Source of the DNA: Antedon mediterranea
Taxonomy: Eukaryota; Echinodermata; Crinoidea; Comatulida; Antedonidae
Assembly (NCBI RefSeq): GCF_964355755.1
Contig: NC_092677.1
Coordinates: 13,230,601 to 13,294,600 of the forward strand
Direction of reading: 5' to 3'
Length of the DNA: 64,000 nucleotides
Shown here: positions 12,501 through 23,602 of the stretch, piece after piece
Numbering within the stretch: the first letter of the stretch is position 1
Layout: every line of letters begins with the position of its first letter
Position numbers and translations under genes: made by a program
The notes under the pieces: model-generated
Seen by the model: the letters and a program-made list of their open reading frames with translations, nothing else
What the model was told of the DNA's origin: nothing
Database searches by the model: none

Positions 12501-13724
12501 AGTATTGATTTTCTGTCACTCATACTTAATAAAACAGATAAAGAAAAACATACTTCAAATCTAAACTTTTTTTATCTACTGTATGTAAAACTGACAATGA
12601 CAATAAAATTCAAAATTTTTTTCTTGTCAAGCATCCTATAATATCATCAAGTTCTCCTTCCCATAGCGTGATTTTTCGTTTTGCATTTCCGTGATGCCGA
12701 TCGAACATGTGATCATCAAAAACATTGTGGTAATAAAAGTTAGCAGATATGACTAAATTTAGCAAAGCTAAAGTCAGCTTATATTTAACTGTATTGTCAG
12801 CTGTCTTTGTGAATTTTACAGGTTGGTTTCGCACTTCGTTATAGCCACATCAGACGCACATTAGGCTGAGGCAGTTCAATCAGTCAAACCGTAGGCCTAA
12901 GATGTATGTTCTGGCGTTGTTACTCAAAAAGCCATTTGTTATGTGTTCAGTTCTTATGTAATAAATCAAATAGTTATAAATTGATTGAAAGTGAAATTAA
13001 ACCGTTTGCAAAGGTGTTGCTACATTATCTATTGACTATCTAAAGCATTTTGTACATACAGTACTCAATGATTCAAGAAAATGTAATAAGTAACGTAATG
13101 TACAGTACATACTGCTTGTATACCCTTATAAAATAAAGTACCCTGTTTGTTTTTATATTTTCATTTTTATGGATGCTATAAAATAAAAGAATAAATGACT
13201 TCAATAATACATTATTTGTATTATATTAATGTAGCACAACAACAATGATAAAAAGAAGAAAAAAAAACCCACATAAATATTTTGGTCTGGGTCCAGTTTT
13301 TTTAGCATATAGGTCGATCTAACCCAGAGCCTCTGGAATAGACCTAAGCTGAGCCTTCCTTCATGCATACCAAAATGGTCTACTAGTATTCATTTTTAGA
13401 TCTCCTTTATTTAAAATCGTCAATTCAATAATAAATCACGCCTAGTAAGTAAGTAAAATATTTGAAACATTATATTAATAATAAAATAGACATTATTTCC
13501 AATGAATTGTAATAGCAATTTTAAAGAGTGTGTATTGAATATGATTGTATACATTGCAATATTAAATGTACATTATTTAATATTAATACAGTGATCTATG
13601 CAAACTAAAGACAAAATAGATACATCAAATCAAATTTATTGATTGTACAAATAAAGTTTACACTTAAGTTACAGTGGCCATATGTTATAAATGCATGAGT
13701 AGATACAATTGCTATTTAGTCATG

Positions 13725-13860
13725 TGACACGTATCCATCTCGCGAGCTGTAAACCGACACTCCAGCTTGTCACAAAGAATCTACTCGCTTTGATTTCCCT
13801 CATTGTACATCTTGTAACGTGACATATCTTGGTCATGGCTTCTGTTATTTTTGTTGGGGG
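13725..13860. promoter_or_regulatory. Candidate intronic regulatory block
   Basis: Higher-complexity stretch containing ATGTGACACGTATCCATCTC and TCGCGAGCTGTAAACCGACA words, without coding potential or a match to another repeat in the window. Possible enhancer; composition is the only support. Confidence 0.18.
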
Positions 13861-14890
13861 AGATAGTCAGAATATTTTGATCGACCACCTCCTCTAAGAA
13901 TTAAGACTGACAAGGATCGTAGACCTTGACATGCATACACAATTTGCTTGATATTATATTGTAACATAACATCATTATTCATCATTCCATTGGTTCTGCT
14001 AAATTGAACACTCAAAATACTGCCTCTCGATTGGTTTATTCTATGAACACATTTAATAAAAATCTGATAAAATATTCCCACTTCATTGGCTCTGTTTACC
14101 AGGGTTAAAGGTCGTTTAGTTTGGATAAAGTACTATATCCCAAGTTTCACCTGGGTAGCCACTTTATAATGAGCAGTCATTTCCAATTGTGTACTCTTTA
14201 AATTTATTTATAGTGTTTGGAATTTTAAAATCAATTTCTGTTTAACTTGTAATAAGTTCCTGTTTTAAAGGGTGTATTTAAATTATGACTTCATTATCAT
14301 TCGTGCAACTAATCTGTAAAACATTTTGAACAGGTGGTTTTATGAATACAATTCTATATCTTCACAAAATTAGTGTTTTTTTATAATAATTATTATAGAT
14401 TGGTACAAGTAAAAAAGCAACAAGTATGAAATGTTTGTATCTCTATTATTGGTACTGGTGTATACATTACTAATAACAAATTTGGAGAAAAAAAAATTTT
14501 CCTCAGGCAAAGACAATAACATTAATAAGTTAATTTATTTACAATGTATTGTTTCCCTAAGTTGAATAGACCATCTTGTAGTTTTCATTTAAAGACAATC
14601 GACTTTTGGTTAAAGAAACTCCAAAAACCAAACACTTAATGATTTCACAAAGACCTGCATTAAACCAATATAATGTTTCTTTTAGTATTAAATTATTATT
14701 AACTTTTTTGTATTATTTTTTTTTGTCTATAATAAATAGGGATTTCATTTAAGGTGATCTGCAGTGTAGGCCCAATCACCCTTTGTGCTAAATTCAATGT
14801 TGAAAATAAATAATTCACAGTTAATTTTGTTTGAAAATTATTAAGATATGAATTTTGATTATGCTTTAAATTTTGGACAAAACATGAATA

Positions 14891-14967
14891 AAGCTCTGTC
14901 TACACTATCAAACTAGTTTGACAAAAAAGGTGTCACATTTTTTGTTGTCACATAAATCTTGATATCA
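14891..14967. mobile_element. Foldback MITE family A, copy 3 (internally deleted)
   Basis: A good left inverted repeat (AAGCTCTGTCTACACTATCA) is followed by a short core and a decayed right end (GTCACATAAATCTTGATA). The CArG-like centre has been lost. Confidence 0.7.
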
Positions 14968-15087
14968 CTTGTAACAAAGAATTCCTTGCACATTTATAGC
15001 AAACAAGCACTATTAACAACCCAAATAGAAAACAAAATTATTCTTATATCCAGTGTGAAGGTCTGGAGTATTTTCCATTTAAAAAAG

Positions 15088-15110
15088 TAATAATAATAAT
15101 AATAATAATA
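15088..15110. repeat. (AAT)n microsatellite
   Basis: Uninterrupted TAA/AAT trinucleotides, about seven units. Confidence 0.9.
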
Positions 15111-17194
15111 GATTTATTTATCAAATTGTTTGAATATTGAATTGAAGATTTATCTTATTATTGCCTCATAGAAATTATATTATTTAGGAGCATGCATGCA
15201 TTTATTAGCCTGCATTGATACAACAGGACTCATGATTGGTTTTCAACCGGGCGATAACAATAACATCGGTATTAATATTCATTCATGAGAGAACAAATTG
15301 CTTTTGATAAATTAGTATTGATGCCAGGTCAAAGTGCTGTCTATAGGTTAATGTGATATTGCTAGCTAATAATAATACAATCTTCAAGAACGCTTCAAGG
15401 CAAATAGGCCAGCAGTTGGTTAGCTCTCAGGAGGTGATGGCTACTGTTTCCATTTTCTTAATTCCATTGGGTTGTACTGTACAGTAGTTGTTCTTCTAGG
15501 CTCTCCAGTATTTTACTCGGCAGTGATTTAGTTCACTGTTTGTGTTCCCTCTCTCACTCTTGTGCTTTTTATATGCCAATGTATTTGATTGTTTTTATTC
15601 TTTGTATTAAGACGAATAATTTAATGACATTACTTATACTGCAGAGTACTGTACATCTACCATATGAAAAGAGAGCTATTGCATTGATCAGTTCAGTTTG
15701 CAAAGAGATCACTTTTTAACACACTTTCACAATACACAGAGGGAAATAAATGGAGACACAAATAAACAAATACTGTAATGAGTACATTGTTTGCAGTAAC
15801 TGTACATCATGGAAGTCAGTAAAGTTTAAATATCTTGAGATTTAGCACTATATCTACTAATACCAAGTTATTCTGAATTCACCAGTGTTCCTCCATACGA
15901 ACCTTATAATAAAAAGCAATGGACGGTAATCATCAAAACTATCATGCACACATTAATACACTGCAGTGAAAGAAGACCACTAGCTTGGTTACCACATGTA
16001 CACAAAGCAAGCCTACTGTACTGTAATTAACTTGACCAATCACAACATGATGGGTCATCTGACCATTGCTTGTGGATTGGTCAATTCACTTGCGTTGCAC
16101 CTACATTGTTGCTTTACCGTGTCCAATTAGTATTAAACCTTGCTAGCATTAACATTACAAGTAATAAATCCCTTAATACTGCTCAGTTAAATATTCCAAT
16201 ACATTATCTTAAATACTGGATGGATAACCATTCTGTTACTTTTATTAATTAAAACCTTTGTATTGTAAATAATAAAACTTAGTTATTATTATCATGGCAA
16301 TCAATATGTAAGAATTTATACAGTAAGGCGAGTTTATGCATGTGTTTTATGTGGCCAATACATGATTGTAAATAGAGCATTTATTAGTTGTGTTTTATTT
16401 ACTCATCTGCCAGCATTTATTGACAGGTACCCTTTGACATTGATTGACAAGTTGATCCCCTTTCTGCCAGCATATTATTAGATTGATAGATTTATTATTA
16501 CTTTACAAGTGGTGTTATGTTGTGTCAAGCCCTTTGTTAAACAGTATGGCACTTGTACCATAATAGTTCATCTGTTTAGATTTTAAATTTAGCTGTACAA
16601 AGATGCTCAACAATATTTTAAATACAGTAAGGTTTAAAATGCTGTTATTGTAACGGACAACAAAATTGTATAACTATAGAATAATTTTTAAAACATAATC
16701 ATGGAAAAATTTAATTTTAAAGAAACATAATTTTAGAAATGTGTAGCAAAGGTTGTTTGGTTTTTTCCTACAGTATGCTACAGTCACTAACGAAATTTCC
16801 CGATATTTTTTTTTTTTTCTCTTTTGTGGCGTTAACCACTATTTTATTCATTTCATTCTCAAATGATCAATACAATGATTTTACACTTCATCCAAATATA
16901 TATTCCCTTGTTATTCTGTTCTGTTATTTTCTTGTACTTTCTTTTATCTTTAGTACGATTTGATCGAAACAATTCGGTCAAATATATATACTTTATACTT
17001 TTATGTATTATCCACTTTTTTCATTATTTTCTTTTATTTTAACTATTCCTTTCTACAATAGGTCTATGTATCTGTACAAAACACACAAGTGCATATATTC
17101 GATATTTTTTACTTTATTATTATTATTAAAGAACAAAAATAAAATGTTAAGAAATGATTGAAGGAATACTAGTTGCATTTTAAATGAGTGTGAT

Positions 17195-17345
17195 AAGGTG
17201 GTTAACAATAACATGCCTTCTAATCCCCAAGGTCCAGGGTTCAATCCTGACCTAGTACATTGTTGGTAACTCGCTCACTAAATATCCATCCTATTTTATT
17301 TATAAGCATGATCGTTTTTCGATCCTGTAATTGGCAAGTAAAACT
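17195..17345 (+). mobile_element. tRNA-derived SINE-like element
   Basis: The head looks tRNA-like: an A-box-like GATAAGGTGGTTAACA and a near-canonical B box, GGTCCAGGGTTCAATCC, about 45 bases apart. It is followed by a unique body and an AATAAATAAATTATT tail. The cloverleaf does not close, so it is not a functional tRNA gene. Confidence 0.5.
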
Positions 17346-17570
17346 TTCCGTTTGATGTGTTTGAAATAAATAAATTATTATTGTAATAAATAATATTAAA
17401 TAAATAATCATGACTGAGAAGTTGATGAATCATTTGACAAGATGGAGAATACAGAAAAAAAAACTACTGTTAATAGTGTTAACTAGCAAAAATGAAATTA
17501 CATTGTTAATAGTCGTACTATAGTATTAGCCTAATAGTTTAAAGGTTTATTGATAAAAAATCAGATTTTG

Positions 17571-17730
17571 AATAGGTTATTTTGTAGTTTTAAAAAAGTT
17601 AATCACTTCCGCAGAAAAAAAATGTTTTCACCAAGACATACTGTATCAAATGGTTAAATTCAACCAAAAACCAACTGGCTGCCAGCCAATTTGACTCATT
17701 TTTGCTTTAAATTACAGTTTTTTTTTAGAT
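17571..17730 (+). repeat. Dispersed repeat family F, copy 1
   Basis: Matches 32810-32945 closely: TTATTTTGTAGTTTTAA, TAATCACTTCCG, TTCAACCAAAAACC, GCCAGCCAATTT and TTTGCTTTAAATTACAGTTT all occur in the same order. A short internal foldback (TTGGCTGCCAGCCAA type) is present. It is probably a non-autonomous DNA element. Confidence 0.75.
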
Positions 17731-18338
17731 AAATAATTTTTTTTTTTTAGTTTGTTGTACCTGTACGGTATTAACAATATTGAGCAAATTGTAATTACAA
17801 GTTGTACATAAATAATATAATTAAAAGTTATATACTGTAATATATTTCATTATTTATAATAATTACTGTATTCAAGAAAGTTGGTCATAGAGTACTATAT
17901 TGAAGATTAACAGTCATTTTATCTTGTCCATAACTTTGTTATTGGTAAAATACAATAATTCTTTACCGAATCACGACAATGTTAAATGACTTAATTGTCA
18001 CCGACGGATAACAGACCGCTACTTCATTATGCGATACAAACACTTAACAATAAGTTGTTTTTTAGTCATAAGAAGTGTTTAATCCTTGACCTGTGTAATC
18101 TTAATATTCACAAATTATGTAATCACGTTGTGTTGATGGCGTTTGTATAACTTGTTGATTTTTGTGTTAAGTAATATATATATATTTCCTTATGGTACAC
18201 TATGTGCGTTATCACGTTTCGTAATAATTATGGTTGATTATTTATAAATGAACTGCTTAGAATTCAGTTTTTGATATTGTTCTCTATTACCCTAAATAAA
18301 AGATAGAAACAATGGAAAACAACAATATGTACAGTTTG

Positions 18339-18508
18339 TTTAAGTTTGGTTTCCACTAGAATGCAACACAACAGCTTAAGCCACAACATAAGTGAAATGA
18401 CCAGAAACGACTCAATGGATCATTCGAACTGTCGCATGTGATCGTTTAACTCATTTATATCGCACTTGTGCCCTTGCATTGCGTCATAGTGGGAACCAAG
18501 CTTTAAAG
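18339..18508. mobile_element. Foldback MITE family C
   Basis: The left end TTTAAGTTTGGTTTCCACTA and the right end TAGTGGGAACCAAGCTTTAA are inverted copies with few mismatches. The subterminal GAATGCAACAC/TTGCATTGCGTC words are also inverted. Non-coding, about 170 bases. A lone matching end (GTGGGAACCAAGTTTGATGG) occurs near 24161. Confidence 0.75.
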
Positions 18509-19808
18509 GAATTTACCGTTCTTGAATATCATCATCACCATCACCATTATATAAATCATAGGGGAAATACCCAGCTCCTAATCTATTTGTTTTATACTTT
18601 CCCGGATACTATGTTTAAAAAAAACCCACTACAATCAAATCATCTTTAAATCAGACAGTAGTGGACAAACAAGAAAGCAAGTGGCCAATTTACCCTTTAA
18701 AACCTATGGGAATGTACAGCAGTAGAAATCATCTGTTTTGTTGACATACCTTAAAACTTAATATGAAATATAGCTAATTATCTGGATAATAAATATTAGT
18801 AATTTTGTTATATTTTATTAAAACAATCTAAATCCTATTTTGAGTTATTATTAAGTCTTTATATCCAATACATCTAAATTTCTTTCATCACTGTATCACC
18901 ACAATAATCTGATCCGAAAAGAGGTTTTCGACTTAATAATCAGATTAGAAGATTAAAACTACCATCTTGCTTGTTCTTCACTCAATGTAGCAACATTTTA
19001 CATAATCTTTCATCATTGTCTTCGTCAACATGATACATCAATAGAAAACTCCATAACCATCATCACACTGCCATTATATGATACTATAATTGATAATTCA
19101 CAATTCAAATTTTTGAAATGTGAATAAATTATACAGCATATTCATCATGTCATTCAGTGTTGTGTATGATTGATATGAATTGATTGAACTGTTTAGTCTC
19201 TTAAAACTTTTACTGCAAATTGAATTATTCAACCACAGGTTTCAATCTTTATACAGTACAATGTATTCATAAACTTCACGTAATTGCTAATAAATGATCA
19301 CTATCATTTTACTAAAGGTTATAGTTCAATTCTATAATCAAACCGATTTTCTTTTCGTTGTGTATTGTAAAGAATGCAATTACAGTTATACCATTATGAA
19401 AATTCAGAAATGTAATTGATTGACTTTGGTTGCAAAGGTTGTGGTATTGTAAATATTGCTTTTTTCCTCAAAACATTTTAGCTTCTTTATTGGTTTTGAT
19501 TATATTGAGTGCCTAAAAAAAATGAACATGTTATGTTGCCCAAGCCACAATGACCTACAATTTTATCATATTATAGCTTTTTTTCTTTTTAATTGAGTTT
19601 TACATTTTTTAAATAGAAATTACATGTATGAGTGAATTTTCTTTACCTTTTTTTTCAATAAAATGACGAACACTGTCTTTTTATATCATTTCATATCATT
19701 TCTATGCTGGGCTTAGGCAACATTCCAGCCAATCAGTAAAACATGTTTCGACTAGTCACTATATTGTGATTAAGATTTGAATACTGATTTCTGTTTATTT
19801 TGTTTCAG

Positions 19809-22800
19809 CTGGAAAAGAGTCGGATGAAGATCAGGATGATGATCATATGTCAAGTGACGAGGAAAAGCTGGAGACCGATTCTACTCGTGCTTCGACGCCA
19901 CAAACACCGCCCTCTGTCGACTCACCATTACGCAGCTTATCGTTAATGGTCGGTGAAACATCATCTTCTAACTTAAAAAAAGAACTCATAAAAGAGAAAG
20001 GTTCTTATAACCAAGATATACCATTGGATTTTACTGTTAAGTCGCGGCGAGATGATAAAGAGACGTCTGGCAAAGGAGGTAAAACTCCGAACCAAGAACA
20101 AGAGGTTGCCCTTGACCTCAGTCTTAAGAGAACTCATAGTGAATGCGGATATTCCGATAAAATACAATCAGACCAAAATGTTATGTTCAGAAGTCGAAGT
20201 CCGCCAAACCAGAATCCTCACAGTAGGAGTCCTGTTGAACTTATACAACAATTGCAAAGGAACCACGACAATAGCATAAAACCGAAAGAAAAACCTACTC
20301 CAACCACTGAAAATTCTAAAGACCTGTTAAAAAAGACAGTTCAGCATAATTTAATACCTAAAGAAGCTCTTGTGAATGTTTCTAAAATGCCCACTGATTA
20401 TAATGTTCTTCCACCCCAAGTAAACTTTTACCGCACAGCTTCTGATCAGGGAAATTTTGTTTTATGTACCGATTGTTACCAGGCTTTTCCAAATATAGGA
20501 ATGTTATCAATTCATCTTATCGCAACAGGGCACAAGAGCATGAAATCTGTGAACACTCAGTTGTTGCGAGAGCGTGGTTATAATGTTATGATGGCTCCGA
20601 AAGGGAATTTATTCAGTACTTGTTCTTTACGTAGACGACCCAAACCGCCTGGTGGGTTTCGCACGCGCGATATATGTACTTACCGTTGTTCTGTTTGTGG
20701 TCGTTCGTTTTCTGACTTTTTCGAATACACTGTTCATCTAAGTAAAACAAAACATGATAAAAAACAGCATTTATCGAATAAAGGATTTGACGCGAGACCG
20801 AAACTTGAAACTGGTGCTTTTCAGGAGGAAATACCCGTTGCGCAGGTTATGAAGTGTATCGTTTGTCGTGAATCGTTTTCTAACCTTGAGGACTTGACCA
20901 TGCACATGCTACGAACGCAACATTACAACAAAGTTCCTGGTCACAAAAGTGGATACTCTCACAGAAGCGATGATGTATCTATGACAACTGGGAGAGAAAT
21001 CGATGATGACGACGATGATTTAATGGACACAGGTGATAGTCCACCAGGCTTAGTGATACCTGATAAAGTATGTGTGATATCGCGTGAATCACCAAATTTC
21101 CAAGAACTAAGTACTCTATCACATATTCCCGATGGCAATGAAATAATGGCAAGCCAACCATTAAAAGCACAAAAACTATCACGCATGTCCGATTCAAATT
21201 TAAACAGGCCACAACGGTCACCGTCAGACTCGGATGTGGAAGATCGTTATCAACCTGATGAACACTATTTCAGTGACAGATACCTAATGGATAGTTTGAG
21301 TTGGAGAAAAGGTCGACCATTGCGTTGCACTCGTTGTTCGCACACGTTCTCCAACATACAAAGGTTATCTGCACACATCAAACAAACAGGACACTATCAT
21401 ATTTCTGGTGATCAGAAACATTTGTGGAAAACGATGATGCAGCGACCGACGAGTAATGGCACTTTTACACATTTAAAACTAATGAGCACCCAACAACAGG
21501 TTGCCAATAAGCATGCTATGAATACCACTAGTCATCCTGGACACGATGATCCAAAGTACAACGGGGAAAAGCTGAAATCTCATGATAAAGGAGAATCAAA
21601 TGAGGAAAGTCGCCAGAATGATAGTGACAACATACATAATAAACCAGATGCATCAGTAAAAAGCCCCAACCATTTTCAGGAAATGACAAAACAGTCGAAA
21701 AACTCATCTCTTCCAGATTACATGCCCAAGGAGAACTCCATACAACAGCTTTATTCTTTTGTACATAACGAAGTACCACCACCATTGAGTTCACAAGCTC
21801 AGGTTCATGCACCTGTTAAAAAATACGTTGATCCTGATGATTTTGTTGTAATACTACCAACTGGATCAAAGGTTAAAAACGATAAAATGTCGGAGAATCC
21901 CCTAGGGAATCTAGCCTGTATGGTGCAGACAGCAAAGCAAATGAACTTTGAGAAAAGCGCATTTTCAAATAATGTTGATCGGTGGGTGTCTAGAGCTACG
22001 GATGACATTGAAGATGAGATACGATCAATTCCAAGTACGCTATCCGGATTACCAAAATGGTACTCTGCTCAACGATTACATTTTCGTCAAATGAATCGCA
22101 GTAATTCTCAAGAGACGATGTCCGATAAAACAGACATCGAGAGTAGCCACTCCGAGGAGAAAGATACACCTAGTATAAAGACTGAATCAACGGATATTGA
22201 CCTTGAGTTGAGCAATAAAGTAATTGATGGAAGTATATACACAGCTAATACCCTGATTGAGAAACTTGTCAATGAGTCAGACGACACTGATGCAGAAAGA
22301 GCCGATGAAATTGAACAGGATAAAAATATTAGGCATAGTATCCACCCACCAAATGATTCAAACTGCCGTGACAGTCCTGTCACTGTCATTTCACGACGAC
22401 CAACCAGTTCACTTGGAAATGTTCGCATAAAAAATGAATTCAGTAATCATGAATATGAACACATTGGCGACTCAATCAACAAAAAATGTGTCAAATCTGA
22501 ACCGGTAAGGATATGGCCTGAACCTGGGTCAGGGGTCATTGTACGAAGAGTGACTGAGATTCAGAAAATTTCTGAACCAATGGAAATTGACCATGTAGAT
22601 CATGCAAAGCAGACTTCTCCAGATTCTCATTCGCACAAACTGTCATCTTCTGTCGGAGAGGAAATGCGATCAACAGAAAGTCCATTAGATAAACTTGCCA
22701 CGTCAGTGAACGAAATTCCAATCACAGCAGAAGCGAATGGAAACTGTGATTTAAGGACCACTCCACCAAACGTTCAATCAAAAATTAGCATAAAAGAGGA

Positions 22801-23113
22801 ACCGGTTGCTAAAGATTTACAGAAAAAAAAACATGAAAACACGGTTCAGTACATTCGGCCTCAGGACGGTAGTGACCCATTTTGTATGTCCGATCCACTT
22901 AGCGAGATCGACAAACTTGTTTCCAATACAACTGGTGTATCTGGCGGGAAATCTTTAATGCCCGTGAAAATGAGCAAATTCCTCCAGGGAATCAAACCCA
23001 ACATAGCAGCTTTAAGGCCCAATCAGCAATATTTTAGAGAGATGTATACGCCTACTAATATATCAAGTGATCCTTTAAAAGAAATGGATAGAATGGTCAA
23101 CGCAACAACATGA
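19809..23113 (+). CDS. tsh: Teashirt/TSHZ-family zinc-finger protein, coding exon 2
   Basis: Large second coding exon, residues 14-1114 after joining to 2036-2075. The acceptor is TTTTGTTTCAG ending at 19808. The first two bases complete the split codon (A+CT, Thr14), and the frame stays open to TGA at 23111-23113. Four C2H2 fingers, all Cx2Cx12Hx5H as in Teashirt proteins, lie at about residues 233-255, 307-329, 363-385 and 520-542. The third (CIVCRESFSNLEDLTMHM..TQHY) is the most Teashirt-like. N-terminal features are an acidic stretch (about 17-35) and two PxDLS-type CtBP-binding candidates, PLDFTVK (85-91) and ALDLSLK (114-120). An acidic run of six Asp is at 412-417. Four psi-K-x-E SUMO-site candidates are at K804, K888, K909 and K1009. 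The C-terminal third repeats PLxx(L/I/M)xxxV four times. Known of the family: nuclear transcriptional regulators, often co-repressors, in trunk, limb and neural patterning. No homeodomain or C-terminal finger pair of the vertebrate type is seen. Family assignment is confident; the function in this animal is inferred. Confidence 0.92.
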
Positions 23114-23600
23114 GACGTGTATTGCATGCTACTCAGTGAATTATGATCTATGAATATTTATTATTTAAACCATATGGCATAATTAATGCAGCCTACTGTA
23201 CTGTACTAATAGCTTTTGAAATAATGAATATTCAAAGATAGTTGGTAAATAGATAATGAATATTCATGAGGTGGTTTTTCAATGAATAAGACCGACAACT
23301 CAACTGTGATTCCTATTGTGTTTACAACAACATTTGTAAATACAAATGTAATTATTTCTTCTATATTTAAATTAACTAAACGTTAAAAAACTATCTTTTT
23401 AAAAGTGTTATTTCAGACTGATAATAATTATCAACATTTTATTTTCAAGTTTATTTTATAATTTTACAAATCACTTTTATGTTATGTATAGTTTTGGGGG
23501 ATCTGTTTCTTTAAAAGACATTTATTTATATTTATGTATTTTAAAACTATGGAAGATGTTGTGTGCTATAAATAAATTTAAATCCAGGTGGGTTAGTGCT
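23114..23600 (+). other. Probable 3' UTR of tsh
   Basis: AT-rich sequence following the TGA stop, with no open frame. It ends near an AATAAA signal (23571-23576) followed by a G/T-rich stretch (about 23586-23600). Longer 3' UTR forms using later AATAAA motifs are possible. Confidence 0.5.
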
Positions 23601-23602
23601 AT
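23571..23602 (+). terminator. Candidate poly(A) signal for tsh
   Basis: AATAAA at 23571-23576 is followed about 10-25 bases later by the G/T-rich run AGGTGGGTTAGTG, the usual arrangement of a cleavage/polyadenylation site. It is the best-formed site within 500 bases of the stop. AT-rich DNA throws up AATAAA often, so RNA data would be needed to fix it. Confidence 0.45.

Larger units (their letters stand above)
2076..19808 (+). other. Intron 1 of the teashirt-family gene
   Basis: This 17.7-kb phase-1 GT-AG intron runs from GTAAGTATTG to a pyrimidine-rich acceptor (TTTTGTTTCAG). It contains no convincing nested gene: the open frames inside are short and AT-biased. It does contain foldback DNA elements (8512-8776, 8995-9262, 18339-18508), a partial MITE (14891-14967), SINE fragments (about 7480-7785 and 17195-17345), a dispersed repeat (17571-17730) and an (AAT)n tract (15088-15110). 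Higher-complexity blocks that could be regulatory lie near 4495-4660, 5925-6160 and 13725-13860. Much of the rest is plain AT-rich sequence with many TACTGTA/TACAGTA heptamers. Confidence 0.85.

Noticed and set aside
19973-22721. Antisense frames of 61-106 codons within coding exon 2
   Set aside because: They are shadows of the long Teashirt frame, and the sense frame is clearly the coding one from its zinc fingers.
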